A DNA stretch of 64,000 nucleotides from Mycobacterium sp. EPa45 (GTDB lineage: Bacteria > Actinomycetota > Actinomycetes > Mycobacteriales > Mycobacteriaceae): the NCBI RefSeq assembly GCF_001021385.1, contig NZ_CP011773.1, positions 3,472,001 to 3,536,000 on the forward strand, read 5' to 3'. The notes beneath the pieces were generated by a model, which worked only from the letters and a program-made list of their open reading frames with translations, was not told the DNA's origin and did no database searches. This document shows, one piece after another, positions 8,494 through 16,485 of this stretch (positions are counted from its first letter, which is position 1; every line of letters starts with the position of its first letter). A program made the position numbers and the translations under genes.

Positions 8494-9399
8494 ATGGTCT
8501 CTCTTTCCCTCCGGCGTGTGCTGTTCGGGCCGCCGAATGGTGGCAGCCCGGTGACGCTGCCGAACGGCATGCGCATCCGGCAATGGCAGAGAATCGAGAC
8601 CAACTTCCTCTACGGAGAGACGTTCGGCGAGGACTCCGTCTATGCGAAGGGCAATCTCATCGATTTCCGGCCCGGCGCAGTGGTTGTCGACGCCGGCGCG
8701 AACATCGGGATGTTCACGCTGTTCGCGGCCCTCCGGTGCCGCGGTGAGGCCGAGGTCTTCGCGTTCGAACCCATCCCCTCGACTTTCTCGGTACTGGCGG
8801 CCAACGCTGCCGCGGCCAATCGGGGCGAGTACGCCGCCGCGATGAGCACCCGGCCCGGTGCGTCCTTGACGGTCCATCCGATCAATTGCGGACTGTCCGA
8901 CACGCGGGATGAGGTGATGTTCCAACACCACCCGAACTTCTCCCTATGGAGCACCCGGGATGCCGATTTCGCGCGCCAGCGTGTGGATCGGTTCGTCGCG
9001 GACGTGGCGGGAATGATCCGCGTCATCCCGGCCCGGCTCGGCCGAGTCGCTGTGCGTCCGATCGTCGCGTGGATGGGCCGGATCAAGACGGTGACGGTCG
9101 CACTGGTGCCGCTGTCGTCAGTCATCGAGCAGCACCGCCTCGATCGCATCGACGTCTTGAAGGTGGACGTCGAAGGCGCCGAAGTAGCTGTCCTGCAGGG
9201 GATCTCAGCCGAGCACTGGGACCTGATACGTCAGGTGGTGCTGGAGGTGGAGTACTTCGCCACCAAGGATCGCGTCATCGAAACGCTCGAAGCGCGCGGA
9301 TTCACGACGTATTGGTTCGCCAGTGAGCGTGAGCGCTATGGCGCTGTGCAGAGCGAGGTGTGCATGGTCTACGCGTGGCGCGCCGAAGACCGCTTGTAG
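8494..9399 (+). CDS. FkbM-family SAM-dependent methyltransferase
   Basis: A 301-residue protein with the FkbM pattern: VVDAGANIGMFTLFAA (SAM-binding loop, residues about 64-79), EVFAFEPIPSTF (acidic ribose-binding residue), then IDVLKVDVEGAEVAVLQGI and a C-terminal RQVVLEVEY strand. In actinobacteria such enzymes methylate sugar or polyketide hydroxyls, including glycolipid rhamnose or fucose residues. The acceptor here is unknown. It stands alone between divergent and convergent neighbours, ending 1 base before the bfrA stop. Confidence 0.8.
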   Translation: MVSLSLRRVLFGPPNGGSPVTLPNGMRIRQWQRIETNFLYGETFGEDSVYAKGNLIDFRPGAVVVDAGANIGMFTLFAALRCRGEAEVFAFEPIPSTFSVLAANAAAANRGEYAAAMSTRPGASLTVHPINCGLSDTRDEVMFQHHPNFSLWSTRDADFARQRVDRFVADVAGMIRVIPARLGRVAVRPIVAWMGRIKTVTVALVPLSSVIEQHRLDRIDVLKVDVEGAEVAVLQGISAEHWDLIRQVVLEVEYFATKDRVIETLEARGFTTYWFASERERYGAVQSEVCMVYAWRAEDRL

Positions 9400-9400
9400 A

Positions 9401-9880
9401 TTACTGCGGCGGGCGCGACACGCACTGTGCGGAGTAAAGCTCGACGCCGAGCTTGTCCATCAGCTCGAGCTGCGTCTCGAGGTAGTCGATGTGATGCTCC
9501 TCGTCGGCCACGATCCCCTCGAAGAGGTTGGCCGTGGTGGAGTCCAGCTTCTCGCGGCACAGGATGATGGCCGGCTTGAGGCGGCCCACGACCTCGTACT
9601 CGATGGCCAGGTCGCTCTCGAACTGCTCGCGAAGTGTCTGCCCGACGCGAAGCGAGCCGAGCCGCTGGTAGTTGGGCAGGCCGTCGAGAAGCAGGATCCG
9701 ATCGGTGATGGCCTCGGCGTGGCGCATCTCGTCGAACGATTCCTCGCGGGTGTGCTTGGCGAGCTCGGTGAAGCCCCAGTTGTCCTGCATCTTTGAATGC
9801 AGGAAGTACTGGTTGATTGCGGTGAGTTCACTGGTCAGCTGCTCGTTGAGCAGGCGCAGAACTTCTGGATCACCTTGCAT
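9401..9880 (-). CDS. bfrA: Haem-containing bacterioferritin BfrA
   Basis: A 159-residue bacterioferritin, close to full identity in many stretches with M. tuberculosis BfrA (Rv1876): starts MQGDPEVLRLL and ends YSAQCVSRPP. The ferroxidase residues are present (E18, E51, H54 and later the DEEHH helix), as is the haem ligand M52. The 24-mer shell stores iron as a mineral in the cytoplasm and protects against Fenton chemistry. It is divergent from bfd, and the gap holds tandem IdeR-like sites, so iron-dependent control is expected. Confidence 0.95.
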   Translation of the reverse strand: MQGDPEVLRLLNEQLTSELTAINQYFLHSKMQDNWGFTELAKHTREESFDEMRHAEAITDRILLLDGLPNYQRLGSLRVGQTLREQFESDLAIEYEVVGRLKPAIILCREKLDSTTANLFEGIVADEEHHIDYLETQLELMDKLGVELYSAQCVSRPPQ

Positions 9881-9940
9881 GACCGCAACCCTAGTGCAGG
9901 GCCGCCGGCACTCTCGCGAAGTTTGCGCCCTCGGGGTGTT

Positions 9941-9974
9941 GTAGGTCGGCCTAACTAAGGTTAGTCTCCACTAA
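9941..9974. promoter_or_regulatory. Tandem IdeR-type iron boxes between bfrA and bfd
   Basis: Two 19-base sites lie end to end with a small overlap, compared by eye with the palindromic IdeR consensus TTAGGTTAGGCTAACCTAA. The site at 9956-9974 matches 14 of 19 positions and the one at 9941-9959 about 13. IdeR with iron represses uptake genes and activates bacterioferritin genes in mycobacteria. Here the pair sits 60-80 bases upstream of bfrA and about 45 bases upstream of bfd, so it could serve both. Confidence 0.65.
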
Positions 9975-10016
9975 TATGTCCGCTGTGCGACGCCATCCTG
10001 CGAGAGGGAGACGCTG

Positions 10017-10277
10017 ATGTACGTGTGCCTCTGCGCGGGGGCGACCAGCGCGACGGTCACCGAGGCCGTTGCCGGTGGGGCGTTCACGTCCAAGCAGGTC
10101 GCGGCGGCCTGCGGCGCAGGAGGCGATTGCGGCCGGTGCCGCCGCTCCGTGCGGGCCATCATCGAGCAGTATTTCGCCGCCACCGCGGGTGAGCCGCCGT
10201 GCCGGCAATGCACAGGAAATTTGTTCTGCCAGCTTCATGCGGCCGGCTCTCGGCGTTCCGCGGCGCGCGCCAGCTGA
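10017..10277 (+). CDS. bfd: Bacterioferritin-associated ferredoxin
   Basis: An 86-residue BFD-type [2Fe-2S] protein with the cluster ligands C4-x-C6 and C38-x2-C41 (GGDCGRCRRS). BFD donates electrons to bacterioferritin for release of stored iron, so divergence from bfrA across iron boxes is functionally consistent. The C-terminal 25 residues carry three further cysteines (CRQC and FCQLH), which are outside the usual ligand set and may be an accessory metal site or oxidisable pair. A GAGGGAGA-like ribosome site precedes the ATG. Confidence 0.9.
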   Translation: MYVCLCAGATSATVTEAVAGGAFTSKQVAAACGAGGDCGRCRRSVRAIIEQYFAATAGEPPCRQCTGNLFCQLHAAGSRRSAARAS

Positions 10278-10278
10278 C

Positions 10279-11034
10279 TTAGGACTTTCCGCGGTGGAAA
10301 TCCGCCAGCGCCTCGGCGTTGGCGGCGGCGCCCATCAACTTCTCGAACAGTGCGTTCTCCCGTGCGGTCGCATCGGCGATTCCGTTCCGGTACGGCTCGA
10401 CCATCGTCTGCTTGACCGCCATGAGACTCGAAAGAGGCCGGGAGGCAAGCACTTCCGCGCGCTTGCGTGCATCGGCGATCAGTTCGTCTGGCTCACTGAC
10501 CCGCCACACGAGGCCCATGCGCAGCGCCTCGGTGGCATCCACCCACTCCGAGGACATCAGCAGCCACGCCGCATTCTGCCGACCGATCAACTGCGGCAAC
10601 AGATATGACGACGCCGCCTCGGGGGCAACCCCCAGGCTGGTGAACGGGCATTTCAGCCGCGCCGTCGAGGACATGAACGCCAGATCGGCATAACCCAGAA
10701 TCGTCGTGCCGATGCCGAGGCCGACCCCGTTGACCGCACAGATCAGCGGCTTGGGAAATTGGCTCAGCGCGGTGATCAGGCCTGGAAAGCCGTGCTTGCC
10801 CTGGACGAAATCGGGATTGGTGATGCGCTCCTGCATGTCCCCAAGGTCCTGGCCGGCGCTGAACGCCCGGCCGGCTCCGGTGATGATCACGACGGCGACG
10901 TCGGGATCCTCGGCGGCGGTCAGCAGAGCCTCGGCGGTGGCGTCGTAGAGCGCCTCGTTGAATGCGTTGAGGGCATCCGGACGATTGAGGGTGATCGTGC
11001 GGACCCGGTTCTCGTCGTCGATGAGCAGCGTCAC
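10279..11034 (-). CDS. Enoyl-CoA hydratase/isomerase family protein
   Basis: A 251-residue crotonase. The first oxyanion-hole segment is AFSAGQDLGDM (about residues 58-68), the second is NGVGLGIGTTILGYADLAF, and a Glu follows in GVAPEAASS. The FPGLITALSQFPKPLI spacing fits isomerase-like members. It ends with the short basic HRGKS. I placed the GTG start at 11034, where the family N-terminus begins and AGGG lies upstream; the frame stays open further up only because it runs through the end of the DUF222 gene. Likely role: a step of acyl-CoA metabolism, substrate unknown. Stops of this gene and bfd are one base apart. Confidence 0.8.
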   Translation of the reverse strand: MTLLIDDENRVRTITLNRPDALNAFNEALYDATAEALLTAAEDPDVAVVIITGAGRAFSAGQDLGDMQERITNPDFVQGKHGFPGLITALSQFPKPLICAVNGVGLGIGTTILGYADLAFMSSTARLKCPFTSLGVAPEAASSYLLPQLIGRQNAAWLLMSSEWVDATEALRMGLVWRVSEPDELIADARKRAEVLASRPLSSLMAVKQTMVEPYRNGIADATARENALFEKLMGAAANAEALADFHRGKS

Positions 11035-11093
11035 GCGGCACACCCTAACGGCGTGGCACATCGTGCCGGGCCGACAAGCCCGGCAGGTGGGAC

Positions 11094-12434
11094 CTAGCTC
11101 CCCAGTAGTCGTTCCGGGTGGTGGTAGGTGTTGGTGCCTGCTGCTAGCGGGAGTTGTGGTGGAGGGATCCACTCGGTGTCGCCGTTGGCGAGTTTGCGGG
11201 TTTTCCAACCCTGGTCGAGTAGTCGGTGATCGGCGGGGCAGGCCAGGGTGAGTTTGTCGATGTTGGTCAGACCGCCCTGGGCCCATTCGTCGACGTGGTG
11301 GACCTCGGTCAGGTATCCCGGCGCGTCGCAGCCGGGTCGGGTGCAGCCGCGTTCCTTACCGTGCAGCATGATCCGCTGATCCGCCGAGGCGACGCGTTTG
11401 GTCCGCCCCAGCCACAATGCCCGCCCGTCCACGCCGTCGAACAACGCGAGGTAGTGGTAGGAGTGGCTGGCCATCCGGATCAGGTCGGGGATCGGCAGCA
11501 GCGTGCCGGTGGCGGTGACGGCGTGCCCGGCCTTGGCCTGCAGGTCGTGCACGGTGGCGGTTGCGATCACGGTCACCGGTAACCCGTTGTGCTGACCCAG
11601 TTTCGGGTCACCGAGTTGTCCGCGCACCAATGCCGTCAACGCGTCATGCTGGCGTTGACCATGGCTGCGCAGGTCGCGTTCGGCCACCTGCTCCGACGGC
11701 GTGAGGGTGGGCGTTTGATCGGCGGGGTTGCAGACGCCGGGCGCGGCGAATTTGGTGAACCAGGCATCGAGCATGCAGCGCAGCTGCGGGTCGGCGATCA
11801 GCCGGCCCACGCTCATGCCGTCGACCTGTTGGCCGCCGCACCACACGAAGCCGCGCTTGCGGGCGCGGTCCTCATCGGAGAATCTGCCGTCGGGATTGAG
11901 CAGCAAGCTCAGCTGATGCGCGATCTTCTCCAATTGATCGGGCCGCAGATCCACCGCATGCTCGGCGAGTGTGCGTTCGGCGTTCTCGACGTCGGTGGGC
12001 GGCACGTGGTCGGGCAGGTCGCGGAAGAACTTTTGAACTACCCGCAGATGCTCGCCGTCGAGTTTCCCGTCATGCCAGGCCTTTGAGGTTTCGGGCAGCA
12101 GCGGCGGTAGCGGCTCACCGGTCAGTGCCCGGCGCGGCGCCAGCTCCTCGGCATCCCGGATCCGCCGCTTGGCCTCCCGCGGGCTGATCCGCAACACATC
12201 ACCCAACGTGATCGGGATTGGCGGGCAACCCTCGAACTGCTCCAACCGGGCCACCACCGCATGCGACATCGCGACCTGACGACGCCGCGCGACCTCCAAC
12301 CGCTCCAGCACCACGAACCGCTCCGGCGGGGCCAACACGTCGAGATCGACCGCGGCCAGAGACTCGACCGCATTGTCGAGCGCCTCCAGCACCAAATCAA
12401 CCGAACTCACACTTCGAACACTAGTGCGAACCAC
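11094..12434 (-). CDS. DUF222 / HNH endonuclease-domain protein (13E12 repeat family-like)
   Basis: About 446 residues: an N-terminal DUF222 helical region (VDLVLEALDNAVESL, then RFVVLERLEVARRRQ) and a C-terminal HNH motif, CTRPGCDAPGYLTEVHHVDEW with a following CPADHRLLDQGW, which supplies the zinc Cys and catalytic His. This architecture matches the actinobacterial 13E12 family, whose members are multi-copy and whose cellular role is unresolved. GTG starts at 12434 and 12410 both fit; I give the longer. An in-frame extension to 12581 would overlap the PPOX gene and is rejected. Such genes often mark sites of recombination, but no flanking repeats are visible here. Confidence 0.75.
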   Translation of the reverse strand: MVRTSVRSVSSVDLVLEALDNAVESLAAVDLDVLAPPERFVVLERLEVARRRQVAMSHAVVARLEQFEGCPPIPITLGDVLRISPREAKRRIRDAEELAPRRALTGEPLPPLLPETSKAWHDGKLDGEHLRVVQKFFRDLPDHVPPTDVENAERTLAEHAVDLRPDQLEKIAHQLSLLLNPDGRFSDEDRARKRGFVWCGGQQVDGMSVGRLIADPQLRCMLDAWFTKFAAPGVCNPADQTPTLTPSEQVAERDLRSHGQRQHDALTALVRGQLGDPKLGQHNGLPVTVIATATVHDLQAKAGHAVTATGTLLPIPDLIRMASHSYHYLALFDGVDGRALWLGRTKRVASADQRIMLHGKERGCTRPGCDAPGYLTEVHHVDEWAQGGLTNIDKLTLACPADHRLLDQGWKTRKLANGDTEWIPPPQLPLAAGTNTYHHPERLLGS

Positions 12435-12496
12435 CGACAAAAATGGATCCCGAAAGCGATCTGGGGATGAACGCGGATCTGGGGATAAACCCCCGG

Positions 12497-12940
12497 TCAG
12501 CCGTTGCTGTAGACGCGTGTCGGCGCGATCAACACCACGACGCGGCCCTGCTCGACCATCGTCTTGTCGTACTCGGCCCAATTGTCATGGGTGCCACCGC
12601 AAGCGGTGAACACCTCACGCAGTAGCAGTCGCAACTGGTCGGCTGACGCCAGCCAGTCCGGCTGGTCGTCGGGCCCCGCGAGCTCGGCGCGACCCTCCAC
12701 CGACGCCCATTGCCAACCGTCGCGGAATGTCAGCGTGACCGCGGGCCGGGCCCGCAGGTTCGCCAGCTTGACCCGGCCGTAGGTGACGAAGGCCAGCACC
12801 GGATCGCCGGTCGCCGGGTGCGTCACGATCCCGGCGTTGACCAGCGACGCCTGAACGGTGTTGTCTGCGCGCACCGTCGATACCACAGCCAGCCCACGGT
12901 CGGCCCGGGCCAGTGCGACGGCCTCGTCCAGGGTGGTCAT
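12497..12940 (-). CDS. PPOX-class F420-dependent oxidoreductase (Rv1875-like)
   Basis: A 147-residue split-barrel protein of the flavin/F420-binding PPOX class: TLDEAVALARADRGLAVVST at the N-terminus, then VTYGRVKLANLRARPAVTLTF with the basic residues that bind cofactor phosphate, and a short C-terminal helix before VVVLIAPTRVYSNG. Same length and N-terminus as I recall for Rv1875. Likely uses F420H2 (or flavin) to reduce an unidentified substrate. Its ATG overlaps the TGA of the EthD-like gene (ATGA), so the two are translationally coupled. Confidence 0.75.
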   Translation of the reverse strand: MTTLDEAVALARADRGLAVVSTVRADNTVQASLVNAGIVTHPATGDPVLAFVTYGRVKLANLRARPAVTLTFRDGWQWASVEGRAELAGPDDQPDWLASADQLRLLLREVFTACGGTHDNWAEYDKTMVEQGRVVVLIAPTRVYSNG

Positions 12941-13647
12941 GCTTGCTCGGCCTGGAACGGGCTGCGGAAGAGGTAGCGGCTGGTGGGCACCGCATCGATG
13001 TTCACGTTGGCCCCGAACGCCGCTGTGCTGGCGACCATCTGCTCCATGCGGCTCTGCAGATCGGCATCATCGGCGGCGCCGAAGAACGCGTGCAAGCTGC
13101 TGACCGCCTCGATCGGAAAGTGCTCCTCGACGATCGCGTTGATCACCGGGGCGTCCTCGGTGAGCGCCCGCACCACATAGTTCTGGACGTAGGTGAACGT
13201 CGACTGGGTGGCGATCGCCACCGGCGTGTGGTTACCGTGCCAGCGCGCAAGCCACGTGGGCTCGTCCATGTCGGCCGGCCTGCGCAGCAGCGCCATGTTG
13301 GCCAGACCGGGCGTCCGCTCCCCGGCCGGTGTCACCGGCGGCGGCAACGGAACCGACTCCGTCACCAGATAAGCGGCGATGAATTCGGCGTAGTGGCCGA
13401 GCAGTTCGAGCGCCATGAGGACCTGATCGCCGTAGTACTGCTGGGTCCAGATACTGACCAGCGCCTGCACCGGCGGGTCCAGCGTCGTCAGCGTCATCAG
13501 CGAATCGCGAACGTCGCGGTCGCGGACGTTGACCGTCAGTCCGGGCAGGCCCAGATCGAGCAGTTCCTTCGCCACCGGACCCCGCAGCTGCCCGGCCCAC
13601 TCGTCGTCGGCGGCGCCGGTGCGCAGCGTGACAATCACCTTCTCCAT
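12937..13647 (-). CDS. EthD-domain / dimeric alpha-beta barrel protein (Rv1874-like)
   Basis: A 236-residue protein with two ferredoxin-like halves, EthD-like: the first begins EKVIVTLRTG, the second around MDEPTWLARWHGNHTPVAIATQ with a conserved WHGNH-type motif and QNYVVRAL. EthD-fold proteins bind small hydrophobic or phenolic compounds, sometimes as auxiliary factors or decarboxylases. It is the middle gene of a three-gene minus-strand operon, 18 bases after the thioesterase and overlapping the PPOX gene. In M. tuberculosis order it corresponds to Rv1874. Exact function unknown. Confidence 0.65.
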   Translation of the reverse strand: MEKVIVTLRTGAADDEWAGQLRGPVAKELLDLGLPGLTVNVRDRDVRDSLMTLTTLDPPVQALVSIWTQQYYGDQVLMALELLGHYAEFIAAYLVTESVPLPPPVTPAGERTPGLANMALLRRPADMDEPTWLARWHGNHTPVAIATQSTFTYVQNYVVRALTEDAPVINAIVEEHFPIEAVSSLHAFFGAADDADLQSRMEQMVASTAAFGANVNIDAVPTSRYLFRSPFQAEQA

Positions 13648-13665
13648 GGCTGGAACCTACCGCAG

Positions 13666-14289
13666 TCAGTCGCGCAGCCAGCGCGGAGTGATGAAGACGC
13701 CGTCGGCCTCGACGGTGATGCCCTCGGCATCGGAGATATAGCCGGAGACAAAGGTTTTCACGCCGTCGACCCGGGTGATCTGAGCTTCGGCATGCAGCGC
13801 CCCGAGCGGGCAGGCTCGCGGATATCGCACAGTGATGCTGCCGGTGAAGCGCGGCTTGCCGTCCGGGCTCGCCGCCTCCCCCAGCACGTGATCCAGAACC
13901 AGCGCCGACACCCCGCCGTGAGCATGCCCGGGCGGACCCTCGTACGGCGCGCCGAGATGGAAGTCGCACCAGTACCGGCCATCAGGATCGCGGTGGATTT
14001 CCAGCGGCGGGGCGATCGGATTGCGCAAACCGATCACCGCATTACCCCAACTCATGCTCTGCCCGGACGTCGTGCGCTTCACGCCGAAGGCGCCGTCGAT
14101 CTGGTTGCTCCGCAGCCTGGCGGTCGCGGCATCGATGTCGGCCTTCACCGCGGCGACGGTGTCGGCGTCGACCTCGGTGCGGATCGTGGCGTCGACCAGT
14201 TCGCGCACCGAGATGGTTAGCGGCTCATAGATCGCCCGCAGCCGTTCGATCTCCTCGGCGGACAGGTCCTCGACGGTGAATTCCAGCAC
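13666..14289 (-). CDS. PaaI-type hotdog thioesterase
   Basis: A 207-residue protein. The first 90 residues are helical; the rest is a single hotdog domain with PYEGPPGHAHGGVSALVLDHVLG, where the HGG of the long helix is the typical PaaI/4HBT signature, then SITVRYPRACPLG and a final strand ITVEADGVFITPR. Hotdog enzymes of this sort hydrolyse acyl-CoA thioesters. First gene of the operon with the EthD-like and PPOX genes, suggesting a shared small-molecule catabolic or detoxification role (inference). Confidence 0.75.
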   Translation of the reverse strand: MLEFTVEDLSAEEIERLRAIYEPLTISVRELVDATIRTEVDADTVAAVKADIDAATARLRSNQIDGAFGVKRTTSGQSMSWGNAVIGLRNPIAPPLEIHRDPDGRYWCDFHLGAPYEGPPGHAHGGVSALVLDHVLGEAASPDGKPRFTGSITVRYPRACPLGALHAEAQITRVDGVKTFVSGYISDAEGITVEADGVFITPRWLRD

Positions 14290-14452
14290 TCCAGCACTAG
14301 AGCACGGCGCCGATGCGCTGTCGAACGAGGGTCTCGTCGCGCACTAGGCCATGGCTAACACGAACGACACACAACCGACCTCTGGTTGGAATGCAAGCGT
14401 CGAGAATCTCCAGGTAGCGACGGACGTTCCGGCGCGTCCAGGAGGCCTGCCG

Positions 14453-16036
14453 ATGAGCACTGACGTCACCGAGCCCGAAACACCGTCGAGCGAGCTGAAG
14501 ATCCCGTGGTGGACCCGCGGTGATCTCAACGCCTTCTTCGGGCTGGGGTTCAACATTTTGGTCAACGTCCTGACCCTGACCACGTTGATGATCGGTGTGA
14601 TCAAACTGCCCGCCGACGACGTCCTGGGCACCGTGCTGCCGGCGCTCGGGGTCGCGCTGGTGCTGGGCAACCTCTACTACACATTCCTGGCGCGCCGACT
14701 GGCGCGGCGGGAGAACCGCACCGACGTGACCGCACTGCCGTATGGGCCGAGCGTGCCGCACATGTTCATCGTGGTCTTCGTCGTCATGCTGCCGGTGTAT
14801 CTGGCCACCAAGGATCCGATCCAGGCGTGGCAGTCCGGGCTGGCATGGGCGTTCATGATCGGCGTCATCGTCATCATCGGTGGGTTTGTCGGCCCCTTCA
14901 TCCGTAAGCTCACCCCGCGCGCGGCCATGCTGGGAACGCTGGCCGGAATCTCGATCACGTTCATCTCCATGCGGCCGGCAGCCCAGATGTGGGAGGCCGC
15001 CTGGATCGGCCTGCCCGTCCTGGCGATCATCCTGATCGGCTTCTTCACCGACGTGAAGCTGCCGGGCAACATTCCCGTCGGCCTGGTCGCGCTGCTGGTC
15101 GGTACCGCGATCGGCTGGATCGGTGGGTTCATGTCGGCACCCGACGTGAGCAAAGCCGTCTCCGACATCGCGATCGGCATCCCGGACCTCCGTCTCGACC
15201 TGTTGTGGTCCGGCCTCTCGCATCTGGCCCCGCTGCTCGGCACCGCAATTCCATTGGGCGTCTACAACTTCACCGAAGCCATGAGCAATGTGGAGAGCGC
15301 GGCCGCCGCCGGGGACAACTACAACCTGCGAAGTGTGCTGCTGGCCGACGGCGCCGGCGCGGTGATCGGGTCGGCGTTCGGCTCACCGTTTCCGCCCGCG
15401 GTCTACATCGGCCACCCCGGATGGAAGGACGCCGGCGGGCGGGCGGGCTACTCGCTGGCCAGCGGCGTGGTCATCGGATTGCTGTGTTTCCTAGGGTTGT
15501 TCGGGGTGCTGGCCGCGCTTCTGCCGGTGCCGGCGATCGTGCCGATCCTGCTCTACATCGGTCTGCTGATCGGTGCCCAAGCCTTCCAGGCCGTTCCGCG
15601 GTTGCACGCGGTGGCCGTCGTGGCCGCGCTGTTGCCCAACCTGGCGCAGTGGGCCAGCGGGCTGATCGACAACGCGTTGAACGCGGCCGGGACGTCGGCC
15701 GCCAAGGTCGGCATGGACGCCCTCGGCGGTGCCGGGGTGGTCTACGACGGGCTGCAGACCCTTGGCGAGGGCGCGATCCTGGTCGGCCTGCTGCTGGGCA
15801 CCATGGTGACGTTCATCTTGGAGAAGAAGTTCCGCTACGCGGCGCTGGCGTCGGTGGTGGCTGCCGCACTGTCGTTCATCGGGCTGATCCACGCACCCGA
15901 GATCGCGTGGGCCGCCAATCCCCAAGTGGCACTGGGCTATTTGTTCTTCGGGGTGGTGTGTCTGCTGTATTCGCTACTGCCCGGGGCCAAGGAGCCGGTC
16001 ACGGTCGACGAATCCGATATCGTCGCCGGGCACTAG
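14453..16036 (+). CDS. NCS2-family nucleobase permease
   Basis: A 527-residue membrane protein with about 12-14 hydrophobic segments. Recognisable are DLNAFFGLGFNILVN, PYGPSVPHMF, and GVYNFTEAMSNVESAAAAGDNYNL, the conserved substrate-region Glu/Asn motif of xanthine/adenine-type carriers. Substrate is likely a purine or pyrimidine base taken up with protons. I placed the start at ATG 14453 because AGGAGG lies 7 bases before it; an upstream in-frame ATG at 14351 lacks such a site. It converges with a cupin gene: the two stop codons share the palindrome CTAG at 16033-16036. Confidence 0.8.
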   Translation: MSTDVTEPETPSSELKIPWWTRGDLNAFFGLGFNILVNVLTLTTLMIGVIKLPADDVLGTVLPALGVALVLGNLYYTFLARRLARRENRTDVTALPYGPSVPHMFIVVFVVMLPVYLATKDPIQAWQSGLAWAFMIGVIVIIGGFVGPFIRKLTPRAAMLGTLAGISITFISMRPAAQMWEAAWIGLPVLAIILIGFFTDVKLPGNIPVGLVALLVGTAIGWIGGFMSAPDVSKAVSDIAIGIPDLRLDLLWSGLSHLAPLLGTAIPLGVYNFTEAMSNVESAAAAGDNYNLRSVLLADGAGAVIGSAFGSPFPPAVYIGHPGWKDAGGRAGYSLASGVVIGLLCFLGLFGVLAALLPVPAIVPILLYIGLLIGAQAFQAVPRLHAVAVVAALLPNLAQWASGLIDNALNAAGTSAAKVGMDALGGAGVVYDGLQTLGEGAILVGLLLGTMVTFILEKKFRYAALASVVAAALSFIGLIHAPEIAWAANPQVALGYLFFGVVCLLYSLLPGAKEPVTVDESDIVAGH

Positions 16037-16416
16037 TCGGCGAGGAACGGCACCTCGGCACCGTCGGCGAGGACGATGTAGAGCCGCCGCCACGGATCAT
16101 CGTCGACCAGGCGCCATTGGTGACCGGAGCCGGCGGTGTCCTCGGCCAGCAGCACATCGCCCGGGGCGAGGGTGAACTCCTCGCCGTCGCGGGTGGTGAA
16201 TACCAGCGTCCCGGCGAGGGTGACGACGAGCTGGCGGACGGGCGCGGTGTGCCAGGCCAGAGTTCCACCGGTGGCCGTTTCCTCCGCCGTCACCCGGGTC
16301 GACGCCATCGCGGCCGACACCAGATCGTCATTGCGGCCCGGCGACAGGTCGAGGCGGCCGATCTGGACGTGGGACTGTTGGTCGGCTCCGGTGAGCAAGC
16401 GCACGCAGCGAATCAC
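16033..16416 (-). CDS. Small cupin-domain protein
   Basis: A 127-residue single-domain cupin: QLVVTLAGTLVFTTRDGEEFTLAPGDVLLAEDTAGSGHQW matches cupin motifs 1 and 2 with the PGD turn and a His near the metal site. The third His position is not obvious, so it may be a binding rather than a catalytic cupin. GTG start at 16416 follows AAAGGGGG at good spacing. The frame stays open far upstream through the TPR gene, but that part is antisense noise. Divergent from the TPR gene, convergent with the permease. Confidence 0.7.
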   Translation of the reverse strand: MIRCVRLLTGADQQSHVQIGRLDLSPGRNDDLVSAAMASTRVTAEETATGGTLAWHTAPVRQLVVTLAGTLVFTTRDGEEFTLAPGDVLLAEDTAGSGHQWRLVDDDPWRRLYIVLADGAEVPFLAD

Positions 16417-16485
16417 TTCGCCCCCTTTCGTTCTGGTCGGTTGCAACGCTATCCGCCCCTGCCGCGCTGTCCTAGGGTGAGCAGC

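Noticed and set aside
11035..11286. N-terminal extension of the enoyl-CoA hydratase
   Set aside because: It reads through the 3' end of the DUF222 gene in another frame.
14989..16485. Long in-frame plus-strand extension of the TPR protein
   Set aside because: It lies in a shifted frame inside the permease gene, is Arg/Pro-rich like a shadow frame, and the TPR family starts at 16486.
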